From Dryococelus australis (taxonomy: Eukaryota > Arthropoda > Insecta > Phasmatodea > Phasmatidae), in contig CM057005.1 of the NCBI GenBank assembly GCA_029891345.1, positions 59,971,760 to 60,035,759 on the forward strand: a stretch of 64,000 nucleotides of DNA, given 5' to 3'. The notes beneath the pieces were generated by a model. It saw nothing but the letters and a program-made list of their open reading frames with translations. It was not told the origin of the DNA and did not search any database. The position numbers were made by a program, and so were the translations under genes. Every line of letters begins with the position of its first letter. The first letter of the stretch is position 1. This document shows, piece by piece, positions 1 to 11,571 of the stretch.

Positions 1-17
1 TTATCGTGAATAGCCTT
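1..17. mobile_element. Family A terminal fragment at window edge
   Basis: The first bases read as the outer end of the family A terminal inverted repeat (ATCGTGAATAGCCT). The window edge cuts the rest. Because both A termini are inverted copies, the orientation of this copy cannot be decided here. A full A copy starts 29 bp further on. Confidence 0.6.
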
Positions 18-45
18 TAGCTGGCCTGTCATCACTGCCAGCCAA

Positions 46-467
46 AGGCTGTTCACGATAAAGTGAGCACTTTTGAAATAAACCTTAGAAAAAAGTCGCT
101 GCTCCTGAACGCATATATTTTAATGAGCGCACTGAGTGACATTTGCCCAGTGAAGTTGGTAACGATGGATGGAAAATAGTTCCCTATCTTAACGCCGAAT
201 AAAAAATGTCAGGTAACACAATTTTTGATAACTTAAGTTGTTTGTTTCGCTTTCTGTTTTTTTTTTTACATCGAAGTGTGAAAATTAGTAGATATGAATA
301 ATATTTACTTTTCTAAAAATTTCGAGGTTTTGCTTGACCGACGCATGAAGAAAGTGGCGAGGCCCATGTCAATGTTAATTTTACATAAGGCGGAAGAATA
401 CATAACCTGTATGCAAGTAGATCTTAAGCAGGGCTTTCACAAGTGTTCATTTTACCGTGAACAGCCC
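46..467 (+). mobile_element. Family A TIR element, full length
   Basis: A 422 bp copy of the commonest repeat in the window. The left end is AGGCTGTTCACGATAA and the right end TTTACCGTGAACAGCC, which are imperfect inverted repeats. Internal landmarks shared with other copies are GGGCGCACTGAGTGACAT-like, GTAACGATGGATGG and AGATCTTAAGCAGGGC. It has no coding capacity: the overlapping 112-codon ORF is the element's own AT-rich interior running into flanking DNA. Size, TIRs and TA targets fit a MITE (non-autonomous DNA transposon). The superfamily is not proven; a TA duplication fits Tc1/mariner and related groups. Confidence 0.85.
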
Positions 468-960
468 TATAAGCGCCCCTCTCTACTCTCTTCTACACAC
501 CTCCGGCATTCAGCCTCCCTTCGCAGCTTCCACCGCGTTCATTTCCAGCGCGTGGGTGGAAATCGGGCAAGAACGGCGCGGTCCACGAAGCCGCGTCTCT
601 CTTCCTTCCTGCAGCGTGCAACTCTGCTCTAGACGCGGGAAATTGCCATGGTTTTGCGTCAGCGGAGAGGAACACCGTGTGTTCCGCACCCCTACCCTGT
701 TCCCTCCGACCCTGTCTCTCTCGTACTCTACGCTGCCCCGTCCCTTCCCCCTCTACCAGTCCTTCTCTTCCAGCGATAAACCGCAGAATTAGTTCGCGTA
801 ATTGCTTCTGCAGGGGAGAGGAGAACGAGGCGAAACCACACGCGAGAAGAACGAAAACTGGATTTCTAGATAGCAGTTTTTTAAATCGTAATTTGAAGCC
901 ATTGCGTCTCCCCCATCAACTATCTCTTGTTCCCTTTTAGTTGCTCTTTCTCAGTTCGTC
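468..960. other. GC- and pyrimidine-rich tract, no recognised gene
   Basis: This tract is markedly richer in C and T than the surrounding AT-rich DNA (runs such as CTCTCTCGTACTC and CCCTTCCCCCTC). Overlapping ORFs of 60-112 codons occur in several frames on both strands, as expected from composition rather than coding. No protein domain is recognisable. It could be an old CpG-rich promoter or 5' exon, but no TATA, initiator or splice pair decides this. Confidence 0.3.
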
Positions 961-1853
961 GCCCGCGTCGTACTTGAACAGTTGAAACTTGTATTAAAGA
1001 ATATTGATCATTTCGTGCGGAGTTTCGTCTAGTGAGGAATGCGTAGTCCAGTTTTTCGATATTCGACTCACGATACATTTTTTTTTTTTTTTTACATTAT
1101 AAGACGACAAGGCTGGAAGTTTTAGTACTAAATACTATCATAAGAGAATGTGTGTACTATGTGTGTACTATTTTGAACAAAGTTAAGCTGTAGCTGATAG
1201 TTTATCACTTTCTCTGCAAGCTGTATAAAAATTTTACGGCAGCCGCGGAGTCGGAATAATTTGCGTTAGTTTTGCGACGGATAGTGTCAAATTTTGGAAG
1301 TTCTTCTACAACACATTGTTTAAATTTCAGTTTGTTACCGGAACTTTAGGTTAATAAAAAAACTTATTCCACAGCATGCACAGCATCTAATAAAAAAAAT
1401 TCTAACTCCTTTTTTTTTTTTTTTTTTTATTCCCCGGCAATTTTTATTGAGGTTAATTCACGTGGTTCGCACTTTCCTCAGTGTGAGCGCGGGAAAAATT
1501 GTCGCCCGTCGGCGAGCGAGTGTCACGGGCCCCAATTTTCTGCATGTGACGTAGCTTCAGATAGTAATGGGCTGAATGATTGTACCCCCCCCCCCCAAAC
1601 AGAGCCGACTCGCCGACCTTAACCTGGAAAGCCATGCGTCACACGTGTGCGAGCCATCGTGCGAGGTCGCCGAACTTTCAGCAACAGCCCATTAATTAAC
1701 CCACTTTCTGGCTCTGGCTCTGTTGAAACGAACTCGAATTACCGCGGCTAGTCGCCGAACTTCGATTACCGCCCCTTGCGAAACCACGCTGCCGAGTTCC
1801 GTGTTCGCCAAGTGTTCTTCGGATCATTCTTTGTCGGGAGTCCCAGGCACAGA
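961..1853. other. Unassigned AT-rich spacer with homopolymers
   Basis: I see no repeat shared with the rest of the window and no coding signal. It contains poly-T runs near 1078 and 1411 and a 12-base C run at 1585-1596. The last ~150 bp become GC-richer and run into repeat T. Confidence 0.4.
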
Positions 1854-2202
1854 TTAAAGACGAGGTAGACAGATCTCGCTGGCTGCGCGCAACCAATCTC
1901 CGTGTCCCAACATTGAACTGCTCATCTGCCAACACGTCTCGCGAAAATGGCGTGTTTTCGATTTTAGGTTAAAAAAGTAATTTGTAAACAAATCCTTTGA
2001 TATGATTATATACTTCCTCTAAACAATTTTTAATACAGTTTAATTAAATTTAAACTGGCAAAATTATTTTATTAATATATTTGTGCTTGTCATTTAAAAA
2101 TTTAGATATACACAAACACGTTCATCACTGTTGACCATATGTAGGATTGGGGTAGGTGAATGTTGGGTACATGCACAGAAGACGAATAAGCGGTCTACTT
2201 CA
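1854..2202 (+). repeat. Repeat T, copy 1
   Basis: About 350 bp that aligns with 39073-39425. Shared blocks are CAACCAATCTCCGTGTCCCAA, ATTGAACTGCT, CATCACTGTTGACCAT and GGGGTAGGT.AATGTTGGGTACATG. No TIR, poly(A) or coding frame is visible. In both copies a minus-strand family A element lies just downstream (175 bp here, directly abutting at 39.4 kb), so T may be part of a longer duplicated segment or a separate element class. Confidence 0.6.
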
Positions 2203-2376
2203 TCTTTAGTCTATGGTCGCGATGCTGGGGAGACATCGCTTTAGAACTAGGTATCGATGTATAACCAGTTGCAACATTATTTCGTTAGCTTTCTGATCGC
2301 TTTAGGTAAAAGCATTCGATAAATGTTATAATTTCATAAATATTTTTTTTACAATATTCTTGTTTGTATCTATTAT

Positions 2377-2797
2377 AGGTTATTCACAGTAGAGTGAGAA
2401 ATTTTGAAAGCCCTGCTTAAGATCTACTTGTTTGCAAGTTGTGCATTATTCCGCCCTATGTAAGATTAACATTGTCATATGCCTCATTACTTTATTCATG
2501 CATTCATGCGTCGGTCAAGTTAAACTGCGAAATTATTATAAAAGTAAATATTTTTCAAATCTGCTTATTTTTACATTTCTATGTATTAAAAAAAAAAGAG
2601 AAATAATTTAAATTATCAGAAATGGTTACCTAACATTTACAATTCGACATTAAGATACGGAACTAATTGCCATCCGTCGTTACCAACTTTACTGGACGTA
2701 TGCCACTCTGTTGCGCCCGTTAAAATATACGCAGGTAGGGGCAGTGACTTTAAAAAAAAGTTTATTTCAAAAGTGCTCACTTTATCGTTAACAGCCT
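2377..2797 (-). mobile_element. Family A TIR element, full length
   Basis: A 421 bp copy in reverse orientation: it begins AGGTTATTCACAGTAGA and ends TTTATCGTTAACAGCCT. Both termini and the internal blocks (GCTTAAGATCTACTTG, CATGCGTCGGTCAAGT, GTTACCAACTTTACTGG) match the reverse complement of the 46-467 copy. It has no ORF of its own. Confidence 0.85.
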
Positions 2798-5188
2798 TTA
2801 ATGACTATTAACGACCATACATCTACTGAAGGATAGTTTCTCAACGTCTTCAATCCTTTTTACCAGAATGACAGTACGACGCACTTTATCACAATAAACT
2901 CCATCGCTTTCGTGGGATGACGAATTGATTGTACTGTTAATTCAATTGTTCGCATCCGCTGCGGATAAAATCCATGCCATCTTAGGTGTCGGTGGAGAAC
3001 GTTTCCTGTTTACCCGCGTCTGCCTATTGAATCGCACTACTTAAAAAATTCGATTTGACGCCTTCAAGAAACAGGGCTGGAGCGATATCAGGAATAGGCA
3101 TGCTAGATACTGGAGCAGAAAAAGGGCTTCAATATTACTGCTCTTGTTGAAGATGAAATTCAACACGAACTGTTCTCCATTTACCTCGAAGGACACATTC
3201 ATTTGAGAGTTTATGTATATCAGTTTCAGAAAATGAAGCATGTTTCATTTTCAAAAGGCATTGACTTCATAAGCGTATCAGGACGTATTGTTTGTTGCCT
3301 ATTGTTATTTGGAAACTGGGAGTGCTGGGTATGACAACGAAGTAGAATATAAACACAGGTACGTTACTACAATAATTTTCAAGTTCGGTACAGCAAGCTG
3401 TGTCATATAATCAAGGTTGTCAATTCAACCATTCACGTATGTCAGAAATTTCATTCGTAGTTAGGGATATTTGCTGTCTCCCATTCTGGTACGCTATTTT
3501 ATACAATTAAGTGATGAGTCAGCAACAGTTGTGGTGATAGTGAATGAAGAATTAGCCTTCACAAACACAAAGACGAGATTTAAACATATGTCGTAAGTAA
3601 CAAATATTTTTAATTTGAATGGGAACTGTTTTGGGAATATTTTCTAGTTTAATTTACAAAGAACACACCAAAACCCAACGTAATAATAATAATTTACATA
3701 AGAAATATTACTTACTAGACTAACTCTTTTATCTAATATTATTTCGAATAAATTATGAAACTAATATAACAGTTGACCTATAAAATAATAATGAATAATT
3801 AATTTGACCATCCAAAAGGTACGTTAATGTAAACAGAAGTATAAAACGCAAGTAAACAAGTCATACATCACATGATTTTTCTATGTTGTTATTCAGAAAC
3901 CGATAAACTACCGTAGACTATATAGTATTAGCATAATGAACGGTGAATGAATATGTATTTCGCCGTTACACCTTTAGAAGGTATTCGGAGCTTATATGAT
4001 ACATATCATCTTCTTCAAACCTAGGTTTAACTTCAGTACTGACCAATCACAGTCAAGTATACTACAGTCTCGCTTACAGCGCACTCTAGGCGCACGACAC
4101 CGCCTTAATTAACTTGTAGTTATTGCGCACCTTTCAAGTATTTTCCCCCGTGAATTTTTTCGTGGAAAACGTCGAAAGAAAATCTTGCTAACTTTTCTTA
4201 ATGCGCAGCTAGTCGCGCTGATACCGGGAAATTCGACAGACACCAAGTAAAATTTAGCGTTTGAATTGGGTGTTCAACGTGCCAGTTTGAAATCTACCAT
4301 TCCCTAAGCGAGCGTCAGTTTGTGTAGCCGAAGTGAAACGTTTACGAAGCTAATCACACTTTCCCGGAAAATTCTCATAGCTCCAGTGCATATCACACTG
4401 GCTGGCATACAAGCAAGCAGCACATGGCGAATTCACAGGCTGATTATAGGCCTACTAATTGGTGACGTTACATTTTTTAAGTTGAAAAGATTCTGCTTAG
4501 GAAAAATATACAAGACCGGAGGTAAAATACAGGAATCCAGTGAACGGTAAAATAGTTTGCTTTTAAATAGTAACATGTAGGCTTAATAAAGTAGTTCACC
4601 GCTATTAGACACCTTATGTAAGCTCTGATTTACTATAGCGACCGAAGTATAGTGCATGGATTCACTCATGTGGCTTGTGAATTTAACCGAAACGTGAGAG
4701 GTTTCTTTAAAACCACTTGATGCAACGCACAGTCAAGAGTTCGCTCAGACAAACGCTATTGACGGATTGCATAGCTGTGTGCGGGCAAGTCGGAATCGAT
4801 TTTTTTTTCTTTCGTGCTTACTACGCTTTGACAATATTGTATGCAAATCATCTACTCAGCATTCAGCTGCCCGTAAAATATTGTGTCCGTAAAGTTAGTA
4901 TGTTGGCTACGGGAGAAGGCATATTCTGACTCGAATGCAAATCAACTTCGTGGTAATGGCCTATTATCACAAAGCAACGTGAGCGTTATCGAAAACACTT
5001 CCTCTGTGCTACGCGTATTGGTCACGTGCGTATGTGTGCCTACTGGTAGGCGATCATAGTCGTGTTTACATCTTGAGCGGACTGAAGTGCTTTGTGGGTA
5101 GGCCTATTTAACGAACGTCTTCTGCAGGGCAAATCCTTAATACAAATAACGCTGTATGTTTCCTCGCTACTCATTTAACTGCACGTAG
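2798..5188. other. Unassigned AT-rich region, no gene seen
   Basis: About 2.4 kb with no match to the repeat families defined here and no convincing exon. The ORFs present (60-76 codons at 3041-3241 minus, 4320-4550 and 4717-4929 plus) show no recognisable domain and have composition like the surroundings. It may be single-copy host intron or intergenic DNA. Confidence 0.4.
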
Positions 5189-5345
5189 TAATCGTATCGT
5201 ACGATGCCGCTGGTCGGCGGGTTTTCTCGGGGATCTCGCGTGCTCCTCTGCCCTTGCATTCCGGCGCTGCTCCATTCTGAACCGTCATCGGCTCTCAAGA
5301 CATCGTTGTTACTAGACGCTCAAATGTCTCCACTCTCTCCACTTG
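5189..5345 (+). mobile_element. SINE S, 5'-truncated body
   Basis: Carries the body of the tRNA-headed SINE: ACGATGCCGCTGGTCGGCGG, TTTTCTCGGGGATCTC, CATTCCGGCGCTGCTCCA, then CGGCTCTCAAGAC. The tRNA-like head is absent and the tail is degenerate. It sits back to back with a reversed, more degraded body fragment. Confidence 0.7.
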
Positions 5346-5397
5346 GGTGGAGCTGTCACTCAGGCGACAGTCCTCTGAATCGTGACATGAAAAGGTA

Positions 5398-5500
5398 ACA
5401 TACTGACGAAGAGACGGCGGAATGCAGTGACGGAGGAAACGGGAGTACTCCGAGAAAACCCACCCGCTATCGACATCGTCCGCCGAGTTTTGCATGTACG
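5398..5500 (-). mobile_element. SINE S-like fragment, reversed
   Basis: GGAAACGGGAGTACTCCGAG followed by AAAACCCACCCGCTATCGACATCGTCC is a diverged reverse complement of the SINE body. Head and tail are not recognisable. Together with 5189-5345 it forms an imperfect inverted pair ~50 bp apart. Confidence 0.45.
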
Positions 5501-6890
5501 AAGGTGGCGAATCGGGTCCGCCCCGGCATGAAACCCGGAACGTCGAGCCTATGGGAAAGTTATTGCGTCACCATTTCAGCTGTTAATAAGTTCCATTGTA
5601 TTTCTAATTACACGTATCGAAAACTATGAGTTGTCTGTAATCATAATTGGTCACTGACAGCGGATGGATATGTATACGAATTCTCTTCTTAATTTACTCC
5701 CATGATGAATATTTATTTTTATACGCTTCAGTTTCTACCGCTAATTCCCTTTGGGCAGCAACTCAAGTCTCACTTATAGAATGGACAACATATTTATGAT
5801 ATTAAATGTGCATATAAAATATTAAACGGTTTATTCACGTGTAGAAATCGGTAGAGCGGTATTTTCATTTTATTAATTTGGAAAATCATGATTAATTGTA
5901 AGGGTTATCCCCCATTAATTGCACAACAGTTAACCCACTTTTCCTTTTGCTATTGTTTTCAGGAAATTTTACTGTGATTCTGTATGGCTCAAGCAGTAGG
6001 ATCTTTCTTTTATCGAATGTGAATGCAAATCTTGCTGTAGAAGTTACAGAGTTCTAACGAAATACATAGTGTAAATAACCAAATACATAGTGTAAAGCAT
6101 GAGTGATTGAAATGTTAATGTAGAGTAATAAAGCCGACCTGTTAAATGCAACCCTAAGGTGCAAGGGCTTTCGCGCAGGAAACAGGGATAATGAATCGAT
6201 GATTGTGCCATTTGTAATATTAAGGCCAGGTTTAGTTATGTTTGTAAGCTGCCACCCTGCTCAACTCCCGGCATGAACTAAGACATAAAGATACATAAAA
6301 AAATCATTCTAAATTTTACTTAAGAAGTCTGGTAAAATTTGTGTTTGTCCACAAAATGTCATAAAAAAGACAAAATATTTTTCTGTAACTGGCTCTTCAG
6401 TTTTTAATGAACACATTTCTTGAACACGTCTTGAGATTTCGCGCGATAATAAACTTTGTCATCAATACGGAATTCCATAAAGGTTAGGAAAGGAAAATTT
6501 TGAATGATAAATTTTAATTTAATCGGGCTGGAAAAAATCAATCACATTATTCCAGCGATGGCAGGTAATAATTTTGCGCAAAAAAGTTTATGTATTGCGT
6601 GTTTTTATATTTATAACTAACCATTAAGATTGAATAAAGAGTTCAGGATAATCAATCATTTTCAAAATAAGATGAATTTTCATTGTTAAAATGTTGCAAG
6701 TTTTTCTGAGGGGAAGTAATTGTGTCAATATTCAGTTTCATCATCGGGTAAATAATTGAGAAAGTAATCTATACTTTCTTATGCCTTGTCGAGAATCTGT
6801 AAAATGAACCTCTTTGCAGTGAAAATTACTTTGGCCCAAAATTCTCGGAATTATGTAGAACTGGCAGAATTATCGGGCGTTGCCGGGCAT
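5501..6890. other. Unassigned AT-rich region, no gene seen
   Basis: About 1.4 kb of AT-rich sequence with no repeat shared elsewhere in the window. A pyrimidine-rich TTTTGCTATTGTTTTCAG near 5946-5963 resembles a splice acceptor, but no matching donor or sustained reading frame follows it. Confidence 0.4.
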
Positions 6891-7245
6891 AATAGGGCAA
6901 TAAGAGACACACGACCATGTTTTAGGGGTTTCGGACCCGTTAGGGGTCTGGAGAATAATCACGAATCGGTTTTTAAGGTGTTTCCGGCCCAAAATGGAGT
7001 CGCAGTCCATTTCTTAGTAAACAGTATTTTAAGTTGCTAGATGCAGGGCATCCCTGCCAAATTTGGACCAGATCCGTCGAACGGTGTAGAATTTAGATAC
7101 ACGACCCCGGTTTAGGGGTTTTGGGTATTTTGGACCGAATGAGGGCTGCAGCCCATTTAGACATAAACAATATTTTTAAGTGGTTACCAATGGGTATACC
7201 TACCAAAATTGGTTAAGATCTGTAGAATTCTGTAGAATTGTACAA
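6891..7245 (+). repeat. Two tandem ~190 bp units resembling a LINE 3' UTR
   Basis: Two diverged units follow one another: each has CACGACC..GTTTAGGGGTTT, then a GCAGTCCATTT / GCAGCCCATTT block, AACA.TATTTTAAGT, and a CCTGCCAAATTTGGACCAGATC / CCTACCAAAATTGGTTAAGATC block. The phrase of the form 'accaaatttggt.aagatc.gt.gaa' is common in 3' tails of arthropod LINEs. That assignment is inference; no reverse-transcriptase frame is attached. Confidence 0.4.
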
Positions 7246-8217
7246 GGAACAAACACACATTCATGTTAACGTACATGGAAACTTTGAATCTATTGTGTCA
7301 TTTAGGAGTTACGTAAACTGTTCATGTCTTAATGTTAGTTTTAACTAAACCATTATTTATTATGAAAATTTCCTTATTTAAAAAGATATTTTAAATTAAA
7401 ACTGTTATAGTTGCATTTCTGGTAAAATGATATTTCAAACAGTCGTAAAACTGCCAGACATACAAGCACGCACGAAGATAATATTGATACCTAAACATCT
7501 CATTCCAAAGAAAACAATAGTAAAATAATATTTATCGAAGTTTCTTTTGCTCATATAATTAGTCATGGGAACTGAAAGCAGAAACAAAATTATGTTCTCG
7601 TTAAAATTTTATATTTTTATCCTGTATCAAATTGGTAAAGTAATTTGCAGCGTGCACCGAATCATAGAGTACTCCAATGAGTCTGCAAGCCAAAATGCAC
7701 AATTTTGGTTACGAATAGTGATTTAATGCATAGACGTCCAATACGTGACATCGCGTACGAGCTAATCCTTCCATAGCAATTAATAGCACTGAAATTGATA
7801 TGAACGCATTTATTTATAGAACACGTCAGTTTGTTTAAAATTCCTGGTGTTATGTAATTTAATGCCCCAGTGAGTAATCGATACAGGTATCCATTTACAG
7901 TTCAATTGAGTCGCGCAAACACCACTATAAAAAAAACATAGGAAAACGATATACTTACGCATCCCAAGCGCGGCGTAAGTTATACACACAAAATGTTTAG
8001 ATCGTAAAATGACCGTACGGGTAAATGGCGCTTCGTGTAATTTTAACTGGAATTATTTTACGTCTAAACCAAAAGTGAATACCCGGTAAGCATGACATAC
8101 TCAAAATCTGGATACTAGATGATGGGAAGTAACATTCTGACACAATCAGATGGGCTAGACACGTTAAGAATTTAATAAGAAAATATGTAACGAAAATAAT
8201 TGAGGGAAAACCGCAGG
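7246..8217. other. Unassigned AT-rich region
   Basis: I find no recognisable element, gene or shared repeat here. It separates the tandem LINE-like units from the trinucleotide microsatellite. Confidence 0.4.
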
Positions 8218-8325
8218 AATTACTACTACTACTAACACTAATACGACTACTACTAATACTACTACTAATACTGCTAATACTACTACTACTGCTAATACTG
8301 CTAATAATACTACTACTACTAACTG
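8218..8325. repeat. TAC/TAA-type trinucleotide microsatellite
   Basis: About 108 bp of imperfect (TAC)n with interspersed AAT and GCT units. On the minus strand it creates apparent serine-rich and valine-rich ORFs of 115 and 67 codons, which are repeat artefacts. Confidence 0.9.
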
Positions 8326-8883
8326 GTAACAAAAGCCAAAACACCCTTCTGAGGTAAAGAATGTCACATTATAAACAAGTCAGCAAAACATCAGAATGAA
8401 GAAAGTTTTCGCATATGTTGTTTACAGAAAGAGGAAAATACTACGACGTTTTTACGTATCGCTCAATTATTTTCCACGGAAAAAATATTTCGGGAGTAAC
8501 AGCAACTTATATTTGGAAACTTGTTCTACTTTCGCAGAGGAATATAACACGGCGTAAAGTTGGCTTGCCCGGCTCGATGAAACACCTATGGTTTCAGCTA
8601 GTCAGAAGAATGATTAAGGTGATAGAGGAGATTAAAGGGGGACGGCGGCGGAATGATGGAAGAGCAAGAAACGGGAATACCCCGCGAAAACCCTCACGCC
8701 TCGATAGTGTGCGCTACAACCCCAAATGAGAATCCTCACCCAAAAAATCAATGCGCAGATTTAAGGTTCAGCCATAACAGTTTGTCCAATTTTTAGAGGT
8801 CCAAATATTTCTCGTTATGAAACAATACCATACCAGATCTCACAGTCTGTTATATACTTGAGCTACGCAGTACCTATAGTCTG
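8326..8883. other. Spacer with a SINE-like reversed fragment
   Basis: Mostly unassigned. Within it, about 8641-8720 resembles the reversed SINE body fragment at 5.4 kb (GGCGGAATGATGG, AAACGGGAATACCCCGCGA, AAACCCTCACGCC). The rest shows no gene or shared repeat. Confidence 0.35.
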
Positions 8884-9272
8884 TGCGCGGTTTCTTCGCA
8901 TTTTTAAAATCTAAAGTTAGAAAAATAACCCCATGTAACACAAGCGTTTTATATGTCGGTCATCATAAAGGTATATTATTTTCCGTTAAATTGGAGTTTT
9001 ACCTTATATTTTATTTATAAATTATAATACTTCATTTATAATAGATACGAATAAAATCAGCGAGAAAACAGGTGTGCCGTAATTGCCTAGTAATAAGTAG
9101 TTCTCATACAAAACCTTATTACAACTGAGTGCGCACAAATTCAGTGCGTTGTCCTGTGGTGCAATTTTTTGGACTCTGTTAAGCCTCGGTTGCACGAGGC
9201 GGAGGAATATCTTGGAAGAAGAACTTTATCAGGGCTTCAGAAAAGTGTGAAGTAACTGTTAATGGGTTATAA
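8884..9272 (+). mobile_element. Family D element
   Basis: About 390 bp, beginning GCGCGGTTTCTTCGC and ending CTTCAGAAAAGTGTGAAGTAACTGTTAATGGGTTAT. It shares with other D copies GTAATTGCCTAGTAATAAGTAGTTCTC, TTACAACTGAGTGCGCAC and GCACGAGGCGGAGGAATAT. The two ends are imperfect inverted repeats (CGGTTTCTTC against GAAGTAACTG). The right-hand 80 bp resemble the right end of family A, so D and A look related. Confidence 0.75.
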
Positions 9273-9288
9273 GAATACAGACGTGTAT

Positions 9289-9660
9289 AGGCTGTTCACG
9301 GTAAAATCAGCACTTTTGAAAGTCCTGCTTAAGATCTACTTGTATGCTGTTCGTATATTCCTCCGCCTTATGTAAAATTATTGTCATGGGCCTCGCCACC
9401 TTATTCATGCGTCAGTCAGGCGAAACTGTGGAATTATAAGAAAAGAAAATATTTTACGAATAAGATCATTTTTACACTTCGACGCATTAAGAAAAACAGA
9501 AAGTGAAATGAACAATTTAAGTTATCACAAATGGTTACCTAACACTTTTTATTCGACGTTGAGTTGTGGAACTATTCTCTATCTGTCATTACCAACTTCA
9601 ACGGCCGCATGTCACTCAATGCCCGTTAAAATATATGCAAGCAGGGGCTGGCTGTAACCT
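9289..9660 (-). mobile_element. Family A element, truncated by a family B copy
   Basis: Starts with an intact TIR (AGGCTGTTCACGGTAAA) 16 bp after a D element and runs in reverse orientation through ATCTACTTG, GCGTCAGTCAGG and GTTACCTAACACTTTTTATTCGACG. It stops at GGGGCTGGCTGTAACC, where the second TIR is missing and family B begins. Confidence 0.8.
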
Positions 9661-9668
9661 TTTTGTGT

Positions 9669-9882
9669 AGGCTATTCACTGCGAAGTGGACCCTCTTTAA
9701 GGCCCTTCTAAAATTTTCTTTTCGTTCTATTTCCATCTTCCTGCTGATTTTTAATATAAACATTCCTTTGTGGAGAATAAACACAGAGTATAAATCTCTC
9801 CACCCTTAAAATTCAATGCCTGATGCTGCAATAAACCTCTTGGGAAGGCCTTAAAAAGTGCTCACTTTACCGTGAATAGCCT
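9669..9882. mobile_element. Family B short TIR element
   Basis: A 214 bp element with A-like termini (AGGCTATTCACTGCGAAG; right GTGCTCACTTTACCGTGAATAGCCTA) but a different interior, bounded by GGCCCTTC and GGAAGGCCTT. The copy at 52677-52912 has the same structure. The termini plus unrelated core suggest a derivative mobilised by the same transposase as A. Confidence 0.75.
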
Positions 9883-10018
9883 ATACCACAGAGACTACAA
9901 GGCCTTACAACATCAATGTTATGTCACTAGCGGTAAACAAAATAATCGCCAATTTACGTTGTTTTGGGATATGTAGTAACGCGGGAAATTTAAATGGGCA
10001 GTACTGAATATTACAAGT

Positions 10019-10275
10019 GGCGCGCGGTGGTGTAGTGGTTAGGCTACTCGCTTCTCACCTAGGCGAACATGGTTCGATTCCCTGGATTTTCGCATGTGGG
10101 AATCGTGCCTGACGATGCCGCTGGTCGGTGGGTTTTATCGGGTACCTCCCGTTTCCCCCCGCCTCTTCATTCCGGCGCTGCTCCATATACCACCTCGCTT
10201 CCACATAATCGGCTCTCAAGACCTCTATGTTAAGGGACGTCCATATCTCTTCACTCACTTATTCGCTCGCTCAAT
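10019..10275 (+). mobile_element. SINE S, full length, head type 1
   Basis: A tRNA-like head with A box TGGTGTAGTGGTTAGG and B box GGTTCGATTCC is followed by the S body (TTTTCGCATGTGGGAATCGTG, GACGATGCCGCTGGTCGGTG, CATTCCGGCGCTGCTCCATA) and a tail ending in CACTCACTTATTCGCTCGCTC. The head differs from most other S copies and matches the copy at 20.9 kb. ORFs over it are artefacts. Confidence 0.85.
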
Positions 10276-10659
10276 AATAAAACATTTTCTGTGCTTTTAA
10301 TCTCTTGTAAACAAGTTATGAAAGATGTTCAGAAATAATAAATTATGATAGACTACATTCTTTGAAAATATAAAATGACTGTTGGTCATTTCTTAATTTT
10401 CGTTGTAATAGCTGTGTTGCTATATGTATTATTGTTTGAAATAATTCGTAGGAACTAACTATTGAAGAATTTTAAATACTTTGAAGCAATGCGTTTAAAA
10501 TCAATGAAATCAGTTTTATTTAAACACAAAATACTGCAAGAATCACCTCCATGTTAGGTGCATGAAACATTAAATTAAGACCCTGTGTAGACCTAAAATG
10601 CTATCCTTTACTAATGTTTCTGCTAGTGCACACATACACGCTCTGCAATAATAATTAAA
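10276..10659. other. Unassigned AT-rich spacer
   Basis: I see no gene, repeat or regulatory motif in this ~380 bp between a SINE and a family A element. Confidence 0.4.
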
Positions 10660-11078
10660 ACCGTTCACGGTAAAGTGAGTACTTTTGAAATCAACATTAG
10701 AAAATGTCACTGTTCCTACCGGCATATACTATAACGAGCGCACTGAGTGGCATGCACCCAGTCCACTTGGTAACGATGGATGGGAAGTAGTTCCGTAACT
10801 TACCGTCGAATAAAAAGTGTTGGGTAACTATTTCTGGTAGCTTAAATTATTTATTTAGCTTTCTGTTTTTTTTTCGACGTACCGAAGTGTAAAAATTAGC
10901 ATATTTGTTAAACATATTTTTTTCTAATTCTATCACAGTTTCATTTGACCGACGCATGAATTAAGTAACGAGGCCCATGACAATGTTAATTTTACATAAG
11001 GTGGAATAATGTACAACGTGCATGCAAGTAAATCTTATGCAGGGCTTTTAAAAGTGGTAACTTTACCGTGAATAGCCT
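10660..11078 (+). mobile_element. Family A TIR element, full length
   Basis: A 419 bp forward copy from CCGTTCACGGTAAAGTGAG to TTTACCGTGAATAGCCT, with the internal landmarks GTAACGATGGATGGGAAGTAG and GACCGACGCATGAATTAAG. Outermost bases of the left TIR are mutated. Confidence 0.85.
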
Positions 11079-11571
11079 CTAACAGTAATGTTAATTGTAT
11101 TTTTACTTTTTCTACTGAGAGTCTTTAAAGTTGATAGAGAAAAGGCAACTCTCGAAAACTTTGTGGTCACGAAGTACTCTCGGTAAATAGCCTTTCAACC
11201 AGGCACTTACACTTTCATCACTGTCAGGAAACTTAACGACGTGCGCTTAACCTAATGAGTCATTTCCAAGACGCCGAGAAAAACAAACGACGCTACCACA
11301 GTGCTGAATTACTACACAGGTGCCATAGTTTTAATTGAAATGCAACCCGCCACACTCCTCAACTAACCAAATAGCCTCCCGGATTGGCCGCCTGTGTTTT
11401 GTCTCCTACTCGAGACGTCACAAGCAGTGGTTAGATAAGGTCGCAAGGCTTTGATGTCTCGGTGGTAACGAAGGAACGACCACGTTGTGTAGTGCCTTTT
11501 CACCCCTGACGGGGAGGCATCGTCGATCTACAGCCGCGTTAGGTCATGTACACACTTGTGGCCATAGACCG
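11079..11571. other. Unassigned unique sequence upstream of minisatellite
   Basis: No shared repeat or recognisable gene. The GC content rises towards the minisatellite, whose first degenerate half unit begins at about 11572. Confidence 0.35.

Noticed and set aside
500..960. CT-rich block considered as a core promoter or 5' exon
   Set aside because: No TATA, initiator, donor site or sustained frame; overlapping ORFs on both strands point to composition only.
7997..8367. Serine-rich and valine-rich minus-strand ORFs
   Set aside because: They are translations of the TAC trinucleotide microsatellite.
10019..10090. Functional tRNA gene at the SINE head
   Set aside because: The head lacks a complete cloverleaf (no proper acceptor pairing or anticodon arm) and is continuous with the SINE body shared by all copies.
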